Below are positions 22,733-33,000 of a DNA stretch of 33,778 bases, in pieces. The stretch's first letter is position 1; every line of letters starts with the position of its first letter. Made by a program: the position numbers and the translations under genes. Origin of the DNA: Methanobacteriota archaeon (lineage in GTDB: Archaea; Thermoplasmatota; E2; DHVEG-1); NCBI GenBank assembly GCA_026394495.1, contig JAPKYE010000107.1, positions 1 through 33,778 of the forward strand, in the 5' to 3' direction. The notes under the pieces are model-generated. The model ran no database searches. It was not told the DNA's origin and saw nothing but the letters and a program-made list of their open reading frames with translations.

Positions 22733-25435
22733 ATGAAGAAAAAGACGGTAATTAGTCTAAGCGTATGTCTCCTGATGCTTCTGAGCACATTCTGTGCATC
22801 ATTTATAACAACAACCACAGCGGATGCTGTTGATCCGCTGACAGTTGATGGATATGTTATTGATGCTCATTACGTAAACTCTACCATATATGCTCAAACG
22901 ATTGTTCAGGTCTCTGATACCGTGTACGCAATCGCATATCAAGGATCATCAGGAACTAGTGGTCGAGTGTATGTACGGACGGTCGGGATTGCACAAGATG
23001 GAAGTATCACAAACTCAAAGATCAATGAATTCCCGGTCGTGCAATGGATTGGAAGTGCTAATTGGGCAAATCCTCGGATCGTCCATGTCGCTGGTGACTA
23101 CTATGCGATAGCCTATATAGGAATTATTAGTTCTGGTGTTTATAAACTCAATCTGACGACTATCCAGATAACAAGTGATGGCCAAATAACCCCTCGAGAT
23201 ACATATATGACAGATATCGAGCCATTACCATCTGGTACAATACACGATACATTGAGCATGGTATATTTAACCGGTGATATCTTTGTCATCGGATACCACT
23301 CAAGAACCCTTGGATCGCAGAATCTCAGCACCATAAAAATATCCACAGACGGGCTTATTCAAAAAACAATAATTGATACATTACAGTATGATACCTCACT
23401 CTCGAAGGGACCAGCATCAATAATACCTATTCATGAAACAGGCTGCGCTATTTTCTATCAAAACGCTACAGACATAGGAATGCTGAAAACAGTGTCCATT
23501 GTCGGAGATGGAACCATCGGAGATGAAGTTGTAGACACTCAAGTTGTTGATTCCTGTCATAGTACTTTTTATGGAGGTTCTCCTGTTGATGGTATCTACC
23601 TTGGGAGTGACGCCTATGCGTTCGTTTATAGTAATTCTACAGAAAATGGAACAATAGCAACATTTATTATCAACCCAGATGGAACAATCGTCGACACGCC
23701 AGTAGATACCATGGTTTTTGACCAAGAACGAAGTTATCGCCCTCTAATCACACATTTGAACGACAAGTTCTACACCATCGCCTATATTAAACTTTCATTC
23801 GCAGGATTTGTATTTAAAACTATCGAGATAACAAACGCTGGAGTCATCAATGATTTTATATTCGCAACTTGCGCCCTTACCCTTTACGCAACAAACCCCG
23901 CTCGGGCTACAAATGACCTCATTCGTCCTAAAGACATCCACTCTCCTTTTGATTGCATCTTCTTATACTATTATAAGGCGAGTGACTTTGGTACTGGAAT
24001 GGTCGCAACATTACACACCAATAACCAATCTTCAACACCTGAAATCCAGGGACCAAAAGCCGGGCAAATCAACGTCGCATACACGTTCTCGGTCACCGCT
24101 GGTGATCCTGATTCCTACTTCCTCTTCGACTGGGGTGATGGAGTTACGAGTGATTGGCTTGGTCCTTATGACTCTAGTGTTGAAGTAAGTGATAGTCATA
24201 TTTGGATGTCACCGGGAAGTTATGATGTCAAAGTCAAAGCAAAGAATATGTACGGTGTAGAAAGCGACTGGTCAACACCAGTAACCGTCGCAATCTCCGA
24301 TCAATCTTCGCAACAAAACCAAATGCAGATTACCGCGGTTCCCACTGTTTTGGAGTCCACCGCGTTTACGGTTACTATAACGAACGTACAATCCGGAGCA
24401 GTGATCGCCGGAGCAGATGTCACCTTTAATGATCAAACCAAACAAACCGATGCTGGTGGTCAGGTTTCGTTCACTGCACCAGAGGTCACCACTCCAAAAG
24501 TCTATACTATTACTGCGAGCAAAGAAGGATATCAATCAGCATCCATACAAATCACCATTCTCCTTCAGCAAGAGGAAGAAGAACCTCAAGGATGGATATA
24601 TGGTTTAGTGCAAGAGGATCCATCCAGCGATATTCTTAGTGATGTGAGCATCTGCGCAGTACTCTCATCCACTGGTATGACCGTGAAATGTACCTCAACC
24701 GATGTGTCTGGTCAATATATGATTTCTCTTCCACCTGGAACATATACCGTTACTGCAACGAAACCTGAATATCTCTCAAATACTAAGCAGATTGTTGTCG
24801 AGGATCTGAAGGCGATAGAGGTAACGTTCCACCTAGAGAAAAAACAACAGATGCCTCCTCCTTCTCAAGTAACTGATACCACTATAACGTCATCTATTGA
24901 ATATGTCGAATATCTTATCGGCAAAGAAACATCCCGCGGATCAGTCGGTGCACGAGCAGATGTAACAAAGAATACAGACCCCAGCATTACCACGTATATC
25001 GATGGATTACATATCGATCCAAATATCACCGGGGAATCAGTACGATTTACCATGAGTGCAGATGATGGAACCCAAGGAACAATCATCGTATTTCGTATCG
25101 GCGAAGGAGTACTTGCTGATCTTGATAACATACAGGTGATATATGACACCGAAGCGATCAATGAAGAAAGTGATGTGGCAGCGTTTTTTGATGTGCAACA
25201 TTCCTCAGATCCAGCGTGGCTGCGTGTATTAACAACATCAGGGTTGTACGTGTTTGTCCGAGTCCATTTCAGTACGCATACGATCACGATATCCTCCATC
25301 GTTGAGGCGATCAATCTAGTGTTCATCCTTACGGTTTATAGTATCATGAGTGCGATTATTTTCATTACATTTATCAGTCCGATTCTTGTGAACAGTATTC
25401 GACGTGGGAGGTATCTCCGAGGCCAAAAAAAGTAA
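22733..25435 (+). CDS. Large multidomain surface protein, cassette 2
   Basis: The protein has 900 residues. Signal peptide (VISLSVCLLMLLSTFCASFI). The N-terminal half (about 30-425) consists of repeated units such as VYAIAYQ, YYAIAYIG, FVIGYHS, CAIFYQN, YAFVYSN and FYTIAYIK, each followed by a strand with T-I-TxDG. That periodicity of about 55 residues suggests a beta-propeller, unlike the PQQ/NHL half of its paralogue. The C-terminal half matches the 16184 protein domain by domain: PKD-like (FLFDWGDGVTSDWLGPY), Ig-like (VLESTAFTVTITNVQSGAV), carboxypeptidase-regulatory-like (GWIYGLVQEDPSSDILSDVS), the conserved unknown domain (bases 24895-25290) and a C-terminal transmembrane segment with a basic tail (RRGRYLRGQKK). 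Ribosome-binding site GTGAGG. It is anchored at the surface with a variable head outward. Confidence 0.85.
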   Translation: MKKKTVISLSVCLLMLLSTFCASFITTTTADAVDPLTVDGYVIDAHYVNSTIYAQTIVQVSDTVYAIAYQGSSGTSGRVYVRTVGIAQDGSITNSKINEFPVVQWIGSANWANPRIVHVAGDYYAIAYIGIISSGVYKLNLTTIQITSDGQITPRDTYMTDIEPLPSGTIHDTLSMVYLTGDIFVIGYHSRTLGSQNLSTIKISTDGLIQKTIIDTLQYDTSLSKGPASIIPIHETGCAIFYQNATDIGMLKTVSIVGDGTIGDEVVDTQVVDSCHSTFYGGSPVDGIYLGSDAYAFVYSNSTENGTIATFIINPDGTIVDTPVDTMVFDQERSYRPLITHLNDKFYTIAYIKLSFAGFVFKTIEITNAGVINDFIFATCALTLYATNPARATNDLIRPKDIHSPFDCIFLYYYKASDFGTGMVATLHTNNQSSTPEIQGPKAGQINVAYTFSVTAGDPDSYFLFDWGDGVTSDWLGPYDSSVEVSDSHIWMSPGSYDVKVKAKNMYGVESDWSTPVTVAISDQSSQQNQMQITAVPTVLESTAFTVTITNVQSGAVIAGADVTFNDQTKQTDAGGQVSFTAPEVTTPKVYTITASKEGYQSASIQITILLQQEEEEPQGWIYGLVQEDPSSDILSDVSICAVLSSTGMTVKCTSTDVSGQYMISLPPGTYTVTATKPEYLSNTKQIVVEDLKAIEVTFHLEKKQQMPPPSQVTDTTITSSIEYVEYLIGKETSRGSVGARADVTKNTDPSITTYIDGLHIDPNITGESVRFTMSADDGTQGTIIVFRIGEGVLADLDNIQVIYDTEAINEESDVAAFFDVQHSSDPAWLRVLTTSGLYVFVRVHFSTHTITISSIVEAINLVFILTVYSIMSAIIFITFISPILVNSIRRGRYLRGQKK

Positions 25436-25487
25436 CTCTTATATTGTGTGTATAGTTATAGTTTTAGAATAAGGTGTTGTGGTGTGT

Positions 25488-25754
25488 ATGGAGATAAGCA
25501 ATATTATTATCAGTGCATGTGTCACAATCTTTTCCCTGGGTTTACTCGTGGTTTCATACGCAAGTTATCGAAAATATAAAACTCCAAAGCTTTTATTTAT
25601 CTGCGGTGTGTTCGTTCTCTTTTTGGTCAAAGGGGTTCTATTCAGTCTAGGGTTGTTTATTACAGAAATATCTGCATTTTTTACTTACACGATATGGGGT
25701 ATGTTTGATGTGTTGGTTCTAATCTTGTTATTTGTTGCAACGATAAAGAGATAA
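25488..25754 (+). CDS. Small three-helix membrane protein, cassette 2
   Basis: The protein has 88 residues from ATG 25488. Alignment with the cassette 1 paralogue places the start here rather than at GTG 25479 in frame. Three predicted helices match those of the 19684 protein; the shared signature is VTIFSLGLLVVSYASYRKYK then TPKLLF, and both end in an ATxKR tail. It follows the large surface gene by 52 bases and precedes the winged-helix gene by five. Conservation of the pair in both cassettes argues for a physical or regulatory partnership. Confidence 0.75.
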   Translation: MEISNIIISACVTIFSLGLLVVSYASYRKYKTPKLLFICGVFVLFLVKGVLFSLGLFITEISAFFTYTIWGMFDVLVLILLFVATIKR

Positions 25755-25759
25755 ATGAT

Positions 25760-26524
25760 ATGAGTGAATTTCTTGATCAGCAGATCCTCCGGAGAATCTA
25801 TAGTATTCTTTTGCATAACCCTGGGATTCATCTCAGTAAAATTGCTGAACTGGCAAACGTGAATATCTCCGAGGTGGAACGCTATTTACTCTACTTAGAA
25901 AATAAGGGGATCATCGGATGTACCAAAGAAGAAGGGTATGTGCGGTATCATCTTGAAGAACGCAGGATCAACCCTCGTGATAAACGACGGATGGAGCGTA
26001 AAAAAAGGTTATATGACCTTATCATGCAGAACCCGGGTTTACATCTCACAAAAATCGCAGAGTTGTTGGGGATGAGTCTTCCGTTAGCGGAATATCATCT
26101 TCGTCAGATGGAAAGAAACAAAGAGATCACCTGGGTCAAAGACACCAAAGGGTATTATAAGACCTATTACACCGTCACAGGTGGGATAAAAAATCAAGAT
26201 ACGAAAATCCTTGAGGCATTGCGGAGAAAAACCCCGCTGAAGATCGTATTATATCTCATCAAACAACCGAACTTAAAACATAAAGATTTCCTCGATCGTC
26301 TCGGAGTCTCCTCATCGACGCTTTCATATCATCTCACGGAATTAGTGAAAAACGACATCGTCGATGTGCAACCATATGGGAAAGAGAAAGGCTATACGTT
26401 GAAAAATCGGGAGGAGATTATCCGGATAATACAGAAGTATAATCTGCATGTTGAGCTTCATTTAGCTCTTGAAGGGATAAAAGAGATGTGGGATGATCTG
26501 AACCTTTTTGATTTCTCAAAATAA
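25760..26524 (+). CDS. Triple winged-helix transcriptional regulator, cassette 2
   Basis: The protein has 254 residues with three winged-helix domains: about 5-70 (LRRIYSILLHNPGIHLSKI), about 80-150 (KRLYDLIMQNPGLHLTKIAE, recognition helix PLAEYHLRQMERNK) and about 160-235 (LRRKTPLKIVLYLIKQPNLK, recognition helix SSSTLSYHLTELVKND). The last two domains align with the two of the cassette 1 regulator; the first looks like an internal duplication of the NPGxHLxKIAE domain. The protein is soluble with no ligand domain. It is the second candidate for binding the TTCGAA boxes. Confidence 0.85.
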   Translation: MSEFLDQQILRRIYSILLHNPGIHLSKIAELANVNISEVERYLLYLENKGIIGCTKEEGYVRYHLEERRINPRDKRRMERKKRLYDLIMQNPGLHLTKIAELLGMSLPLAEYHLRQMERNKEITWVKDTKGYYKTYYTVTGGIKNQDTKILEALRRKTPLKIVLYLIKQPNLKHKDFLDRLGVSSSTLSYHLTELVKNDIVDVQPYGKEKGYTLKNREEIIRIIQKYNLHVELHLALEGIKEMWDDLNLFDFSK

Positions 26525-26555
26525 CTGTTGGGATACGTCTGTTACTGATTTTTTT

Positions 26556-26612
26556 TTGATCCTTAGTTTTTTCTTGTTTTTTTTAGGGGCGAAGGATCAA
26601 CTATTTTTTTTT
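26556..26612 (+). terminator. Hairpin terminator after cassette 2
   Basis: Perfect nine-base arms TTGATCCTT (26556-26564) and AAGGATCAA (26592-26600) with a T-rich loop are followed by CTATTTTTTTTTT. This is a convincing end for the cassette 2 transcript. Confidence 0.65.
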
Positions 26613-26670
26613 GGGGGGTTATAGAAGCAGCAGTATTCTTTAGTGGAGAATGAATCTGTCATTATTCTTT

Positions 26671-26720
26671 TATTCGAATCTTGTTAAAAAACTCTAATTC
26701 GGTCAAATAAATTATATATA
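26671..26720 (+). promoter_or_regulatory. TTCGAA box and TATA, site 6
   Basis: TTCGAA (26673-26678), the standard fourteen-base spacer, then a degenerate second half TCTAA (26693-26697) and TATA-like AAATTATATATA (26709-26720). It drives a short unit of about 130 bases that has no recognisable gene before site 7. Confidence 0.55.
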
Positions 26721-26724
26721 GCTA

Positions 26725-26821
26725 GGACGGCTATAATATGAATTAAGGAAATAGGATGACGTATTTGTTCATCTTATTTTCCCCCCAATTTGTTCTCTTC
26801 TTTTCTCGGGGAAAAAAGTAG
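26725..26821 (+). other. Short unit between two promoters, possible small RNA or 21-residue ORF
   Basis: Downstream of site 6 the sequence can fold twice: GATGA/TCATC (26755-26773) and CCCC/GGGG arms (from 26781 and ending near 26811), followed by an A run. The only frame is ATG 26756 to TAG 26821, reading MTYLFILFSPQFVLFF then a basic SRGKK end, with GGAAATAGG just before the ATG. Either a hydrophobic mini-protein or a small RNA is possible. Confidence 0.3.
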
Positions 26822-26856
26822 TTTATCTAAAAATATGCTTTTTATTAATTTGTCCA

Positions 26857-26910
26857 TCGTTCGAATCTTGTTAAAAAACTCGAATTTAATAAAATAAACT
26901 ATATAAATAA
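26857..26910 (+). promoter_or_regulatory. TTCGAA box and TATA, site 7
   Basis: TTCGAA (26860-26865), the standard spacer, TCGAA (26880-26884) and TATA-like AACTATATAAATAA (26897-26910). It precedes the giant RHS gene with a leader of roughly 75 bases. Confidence 0.7.
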
Positions 26911-26942
26911 TAAAATACAACATATAATATAATAATAAAAAA

Positions 26943-26969
26943 TTTGTTTTGGGCGGTGCCTCAAACAAA
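26943..26969 (+). other. Stem-loop in the 5' leader of the RHS gene
   Basis: Perfect arms TTTGTTT and AAACAAA enclose GGGCGGTGCC, which adds a GGC/GCC inner stem. No T run follows, so it is not a terminator. It lies 22 bases before the AGGAGTG ribosome-binding site and could affect mRNA stability or translation. Confidence 0.4.
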
Positions 26970-27006
26970 CATGATATTAACTATAATTGTAGGAGTGAAA
27001 GAGATT

Positions 27007-30000
27007 ATGAATAACCTTAAAAACACGAAAAATATCGTAAAAATAGGATTAGCGATTGGGTTTGCTGTACTTTTTTTGCTGCCGGGGCCAGAAACAGTAT
27101 TAGGTGGCGGTGACACTGAATCAAGTGGCATTGAACGTATACACAGACCTGTACCACCCATAGATCACATTGATGAAAGCCCAGAAGATCCTCCGCCTCC
27201 TCCAGTGAATAACTCTCCACTCCCACCTAGCCTACCATCCGGCCCAACATCTGGATACATTCGCGTACCCTATAGTTTTTCCACGTCCACAACTGATCCT
27301 GAAAACGATGCTGTATCGTACGGTTGGGATTGGAATGACGACATGATTGTAGATGACTGGACTTCGTGGTATGCCTCTGGTGATCCCGCTACGACATCCC
27401 ACTTTTGGAATGGACCAGGAACATATAATGTTAGAGTGAAGGCAAAGGATTATCCTTGGTTGCAGGAGAGTAGTTGGTCAGAGCCGTTGATTGTTTTCAT
27501 GGAAGACCATCAACCGTATACCCCGTATAATTCGTCACCTGCGAACCAATCAACAGGGGTAAGTATATCTGAAGACCTTAACTGGACCAGTGGAGACCCA
27601 TATGTTGAAGACACGGTATACTACGATGTCTATTTCGGTACCTCAAGTGCATACTTGAGTAAGAAGAAGACGCATCAGCCCGGGACAACCTATATTCCTT
27701 ATCCAACAATGTCTAATAATGTCACTTATTACTGGCAGATTGTCGCTACGGATAATTATGGTTTATCAAATACTAGTCCAATCTGGCATTTCACAACGGC
27801 ACGAGCAAACAATCTTTCAAACCCATTTCCCCATGATGATCATTACGAAGATTCTCCAGCGGATCTCACTTGGTCTGATAGCGACGCCTCTTTGACCTAT
27901 GATGTGTATTTCTCGTGGGTAGATCCGTTCCCGTTGCCGTTACCGTTTCCGTTGCCAAACCCGCCGCTGCAGTTGCTGAAGATGGCAAGTAACCAGACTG
28001 GAAGAAGCTATCATCTTTGGACACTGCGAACGGGCGTCACTTATTACTGGCAGATTGTCGCCTGGAAAGGCGCAGGTGCGTCTACGGTTGGTCCTCTGTG
28101 GCATTTCCACACTAAATCCGGAGGCCCTTGCAACCCGTGTGGGGCTGAGGTTGGTTTCCCCATTGAAAATGGGACGACCTTAAGTAATTGCACCCAGGCA
28201 ATATCCTCCTGTTGGTATGGTCCTTCTTTAGGTGCTTTTCGTGCGCCTACGGATGGTTTTATGCTGCAGTTCACCCCGTTTTTTGGTTTTGGTCCCGGTG
28301 ATTTTGGTCCACGGAAGACCGATCCTGTCGCAAGTTCGTCTCCGTTGGTTTCTGCTGATGCTCGATATACTCCAAGTTTAAGTCCATATCAGGAGCAGCC
28401 GACCCTTAATGATGAGATTAGTTTGATTACTGGTCAGCCGATGGTTCAAGAAACCGATTTTGAGCTGCCGTTTGGTGGTGCGACGTTTCGTCATGTACGT
28501 ACATATTCAGAAAACCCTGTTGTTGCAGGCATATATAATGTAGAAGGTACGGCTGGGAATAAGAATTTTGGAGGAGAATTTTCGTATTGGGATTGGAATG
28601 GACATTTCTGGATGATGGGTGAAAACCCGATTTTCCTTATCGATGCAAACTATACTTTAGATAATGGCGAGCGTTTTATTTCTCCTGATATCATGCGATG
28701 TTATTTTATCCCTGATGCGCATCATGCTATTCCGTTTCCCTTTGATGAAAACCAGGGAGAATATATTGCTGCCGACGGGTTTGACGCAATATTGGAGCAT
28801 AATGGTACCTGGAATAAGACTACGAACGAATGGGACATTCGTCCATCAGAGTTTACTGTTTGGTTGAACCGACGGACGGTGAAGTATACGATTACTCCGA
28901 TTTATGAAGACCTCTGGAATAAAACTAGTGGTGTTCCCGTTGGTGTTAATATTCACGAGTCAGAGGATAATGGTGGCTATGGTGTTCCGTATTATGGTCT
29001 GGTGACTGGTATTGCGGATCGTCTTGGGAATAGAATCGAGTATCAGTATTGTGATTTTGAAAAAGGGCCTAGTCCTCAGGATGATCCTGATGGTTGTGCT
29101 GAATGCAGTCAGAATTGTAACGAGAAAGGACAGTTGAAATCACTTAAGTTAATTACGAGCAGTGGTGAGGTTGCATGGACCCTTGTGTATATCCACCGGG
29201 CCTTTGAAGATCAAAACAGCATTAATTACCGGGGGTATGATCGGGAGTTGTGGAGTGTTCATCGTCTTCATTCCATCCTTGTGTATAAAGGAGATATCAC
29301 GGTGCCATCTGGGTGTTTCACATTGGATTCTTCGTTATTTACTAATGCAACATCGGTGGAGGCTATGGATGGAATCGATGCCGCAAGCATATTTGGTCTT
29401 CCATCAAATTGGACAATGGATGCTAGGTATACGCATAATGGACGAGGATATAATGGTTTAAATAAGGACGGACCTCAGGATATAGCGTATGACCCTTCTT
29501 GTCGTTCTGATCCGTTGTTTGCTGGCGCTTCTGATGCGTTTAATCCCCTTTTGATGAAAACAACGGTTACAAACCGCAAACAGGGAGAGTCCTCCGGTCA
29601 ATATGAAGTTCTCAGCCAGTCGTCTAGACTCTATCGATACGGAGCTGTTTCTGATCATGTTGGAAGCCGAAATGATGGTCTTGAACTGAAAGGTATCTAC
29701 AATGATCAAACCATTACCACCCTGGCAAAGGATCTACAGGAATACTATGACCTTGATGTACTTAAAAATACCTCAAAGCCATCGCATGGGAATGTGACGT
29801 TTGATCAGGATTACATATATTATACCCCCGATTCTACATTCACGACTGGAAGTGATTCATTTACATATAAAATAGGGTCGAATGCCTCTGCGACGACATC
29901 GTCAGCAACGGTCAACATCATTGTGACTACAAGTCAGACGCCGATGCCGGTTAATGATTCGATGAAGGTTGTCATACAGTCTGTAGGGAATCGTCTTGAT

Positions 30001-33000
30001 GTCCTTGCAAATGATTACAACCCTGGTCATGATCTGCGTATTACCGGTGTTAGTTCGCCGATTGCGCCGAAAAACGGGACGGTGACATTTGACGATAATT
30101 ATCTGTATTATACGACGAATGGGAGTACGATTCCTGGATCTGATTTGTTTAACTACACCGTTGAAAATAGTGCAGGGGTATCCTTTGTCAGCAACGTTTC
30201 TCTTCAGATTGGGACATGGGGAGATGGTGATCCAATTCCTATTGCAACAAATGATAAGGTGTATGTTTGTGCAAATTCAGTGAATAATCGGATCGTGGTT
30301 CTTGCAAATGATTACAACCCGGTTCGGTATGCTCTGAAGAACGATGGTCTGCCGTATATTGATGAGCGTGATACTCCGTTTGTTCCTCCTGTTGATCATG
30401 TGGAGAATTTAACAGTGAATTATCTGTTAAGACTTCAGGACAAATCAGATTATCATGATCATGATGATCAGGTGCCTGTGCGAAATGAGACCAGCGGCGG
30501 ATATAAAAAATATCCGTTTTCATCTCTTGCGGAACTATCGTTCAAAGATAACACATGCGATCTTGATCCATATCCAGCTGCAGATGCGCTCATTAGTTTT
30601 ATGCATGAGGATACAAGTAGAACATTTTCCCATCCTATTGGAAAACAAATCATGGATGACCGCCGACCCTCAAGTGGAAATAACGGCCGATTTTATCTCT
30701 ATAACTTCATTAAATATCCTGACTCATTTGCAGATGACGAGATCCCGGATTTATATAATGATAATTATTGGCCTGATCAGCAACAGATGCGGTACCCCCA
30801 CCGGATAGATAAAAAAAATGGAGACTTTGTAGCACCGCCGCGTGATCAGCCGTTCTTTATCACAGTTATAGACACCCTCATCAATAGCACAGATTCTCTT
30901 GACCATGGGTACAATCCTGTTTCGTTTCAGGGGCTGAAAAGCCGCCGTATCGTAAAAATGAACTGCAATGGATATATTTTAGAGGATACCACATGGAGTT
31001 TTGAGAATAATAATGGTCACATTGTGAACCATACTGGGTTCAGCGAACAATTCTTCTATGATGATAACGGGCGGTTGACGGAACGTCGGAGTAAAGGATG
31101 GTCATCTGAAGAAAACCAACCACCGACCATTGGCGCAGACCCAGAGCATAATGGGTTAATTTCCGTATTTGAATATGATTCTCATGGTGAGTTGAGTGCC
31201 ACAGGTATCAAGAAAGGGAATGGGACCGATCAGCCGGTGTATTATCTTCAGCGGTTTGAGCATGGTAATGATAGTCATCCTGAGTTGATAACTAAACATG
31301 TGAAATTCTCGGTTCCTACCACAAATAATCAGTCAAATGATGGTGAGATCACTGAGACGATATACGAGTTTAATACAAGTAAATCTGATGATCCGAAGGA
31401 TTGGCCGATAACAAATACTACGAAATTGCAACCAGCGGTTCCTCGGACCCTGGGTGGAGAACTGTATCGTGCAGTGGATATCACAATATCTGATGAAAAT
31501 GGGAATATCGTCTGGCATTTGTACGGAAATTTCGATGCAGCTGGGTCTCCTGCGGTTGAGTTCTACGGGGATTATTACCAATATGATTCGTATGGTCGGA
31601 AGATCCTTGAGGTTATCGACGCAAATAGTTTTTATACGTTTCCTAAAGGGTATACACGTCTTCCGAGTACATCATCTGCGTTGAATTTGACGACATCTTT
31701 TGAGTATGATGATCGTGGGAGTTTAGTGAAGGTTGTGTATCCTAGTGGGTTGGAAAAACATGTTATAATCAAGCGACAAAATGATCTTGTATATACGTGG
31801 GAGTATACTGATGTGAAGTGGGATGGGTCCTCTTGGAAGGTTTTATCTCCGGTTGTTATCACGTGTATGCAGCAGCAACTGCAGTGGTCAAAAACCGTCT
31901 TCCTGAATGAGACCTGGCATCCTGGTTGTCCTAATGGAAATGAGAATTATTCAGTGATTTCAATTTCTAACATGTCGTATGATATTCAAGGTCGTCTTAT
32001 TGAGGAGAAAACACAAGACAAATCAGGGGATAATATTGTTTCCGCTCGTATTAGTTACGATGGTTGGAATCAGATCGCTCGTCAGAGGGATCCCGATGGG
32101 ACGATCACCAGGAACGTGTACGATGCATTGGGTCGGCAGTGGAAAAAGTTTAGCGGTACTCGTGATCTGAATGAGGTCTGGGGTAATGCACCGTCGATTA
32201 GTCCACCAGAGGACCATCAGTATGATATTCTGAGTTATTCTTGTTTTGAAAATGATGATAATCTGATGCTTGCGGAAAAGAATTATTATGGAGTTGGGAT
32301 AACAGATGCCGGAAAACTTATTGCTACTAGGAATTATCGTGAGAAACCCATAAACCAGTATTTCGAGGTCGATGAACATGGTGATCCTATTCCAGGTCCG
32401 AATAATGAGGACAGTATCGGTTGGACGACGAATAATTCGTATGACTGGCGTATGCGCCAGGTTGTCGTAACAGAAAATGATATGTCTGGTCAGCCGTTGA
32501 AACAGACGTTCACGTGGTATGATAATTTTGATAAGGTCCGGTTGGTCGCTGAGTATGGGTCTCAGTTAAATCCGGTTCCTTCAGCTGTTGATCCACGATA
32601 TCTTCCACCTGGGTGGAATCTCTCTTCTCAAAATATCTCTGCTATCTTAAGTGCCAGTGTGAAACCAGTATCATTAACAGAGACAATCTACAATGCACGT
32701 GTCTTGGTTCAGGAGACACGGCGGTACAATGTAAGCTCGGGTACCAGCATGTTGTATCTTGGTGGTTCTACGTTTTATGATCGTAATAAAAAAACAGTTG
32801 AGCAGCGGTCATCCAATGCTCCATTGACGCGACATGTGTACGATGCAAAGGGTCGTGAGACTAGCATGAGTACTTTGGTGAATGTGACTGGTAATTGGGT
32901 TGAGATCACCCGGGCCACTATGACATATGATTACAATGATAAGTGTATTAAAACCGTGCAATGGGATCGGAAACACAACGCCCCAATCACTGATCTTATC

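Noticed and set aside
15149-26910. The repeated TTCGAA elements as a CRISPR array or transposon ends
   Set aside because: They are far apart, each sits in front of a TATA box, all point the same way, and there are no spacers of regular length, no cas genes, no transposase and no target-site duplications.
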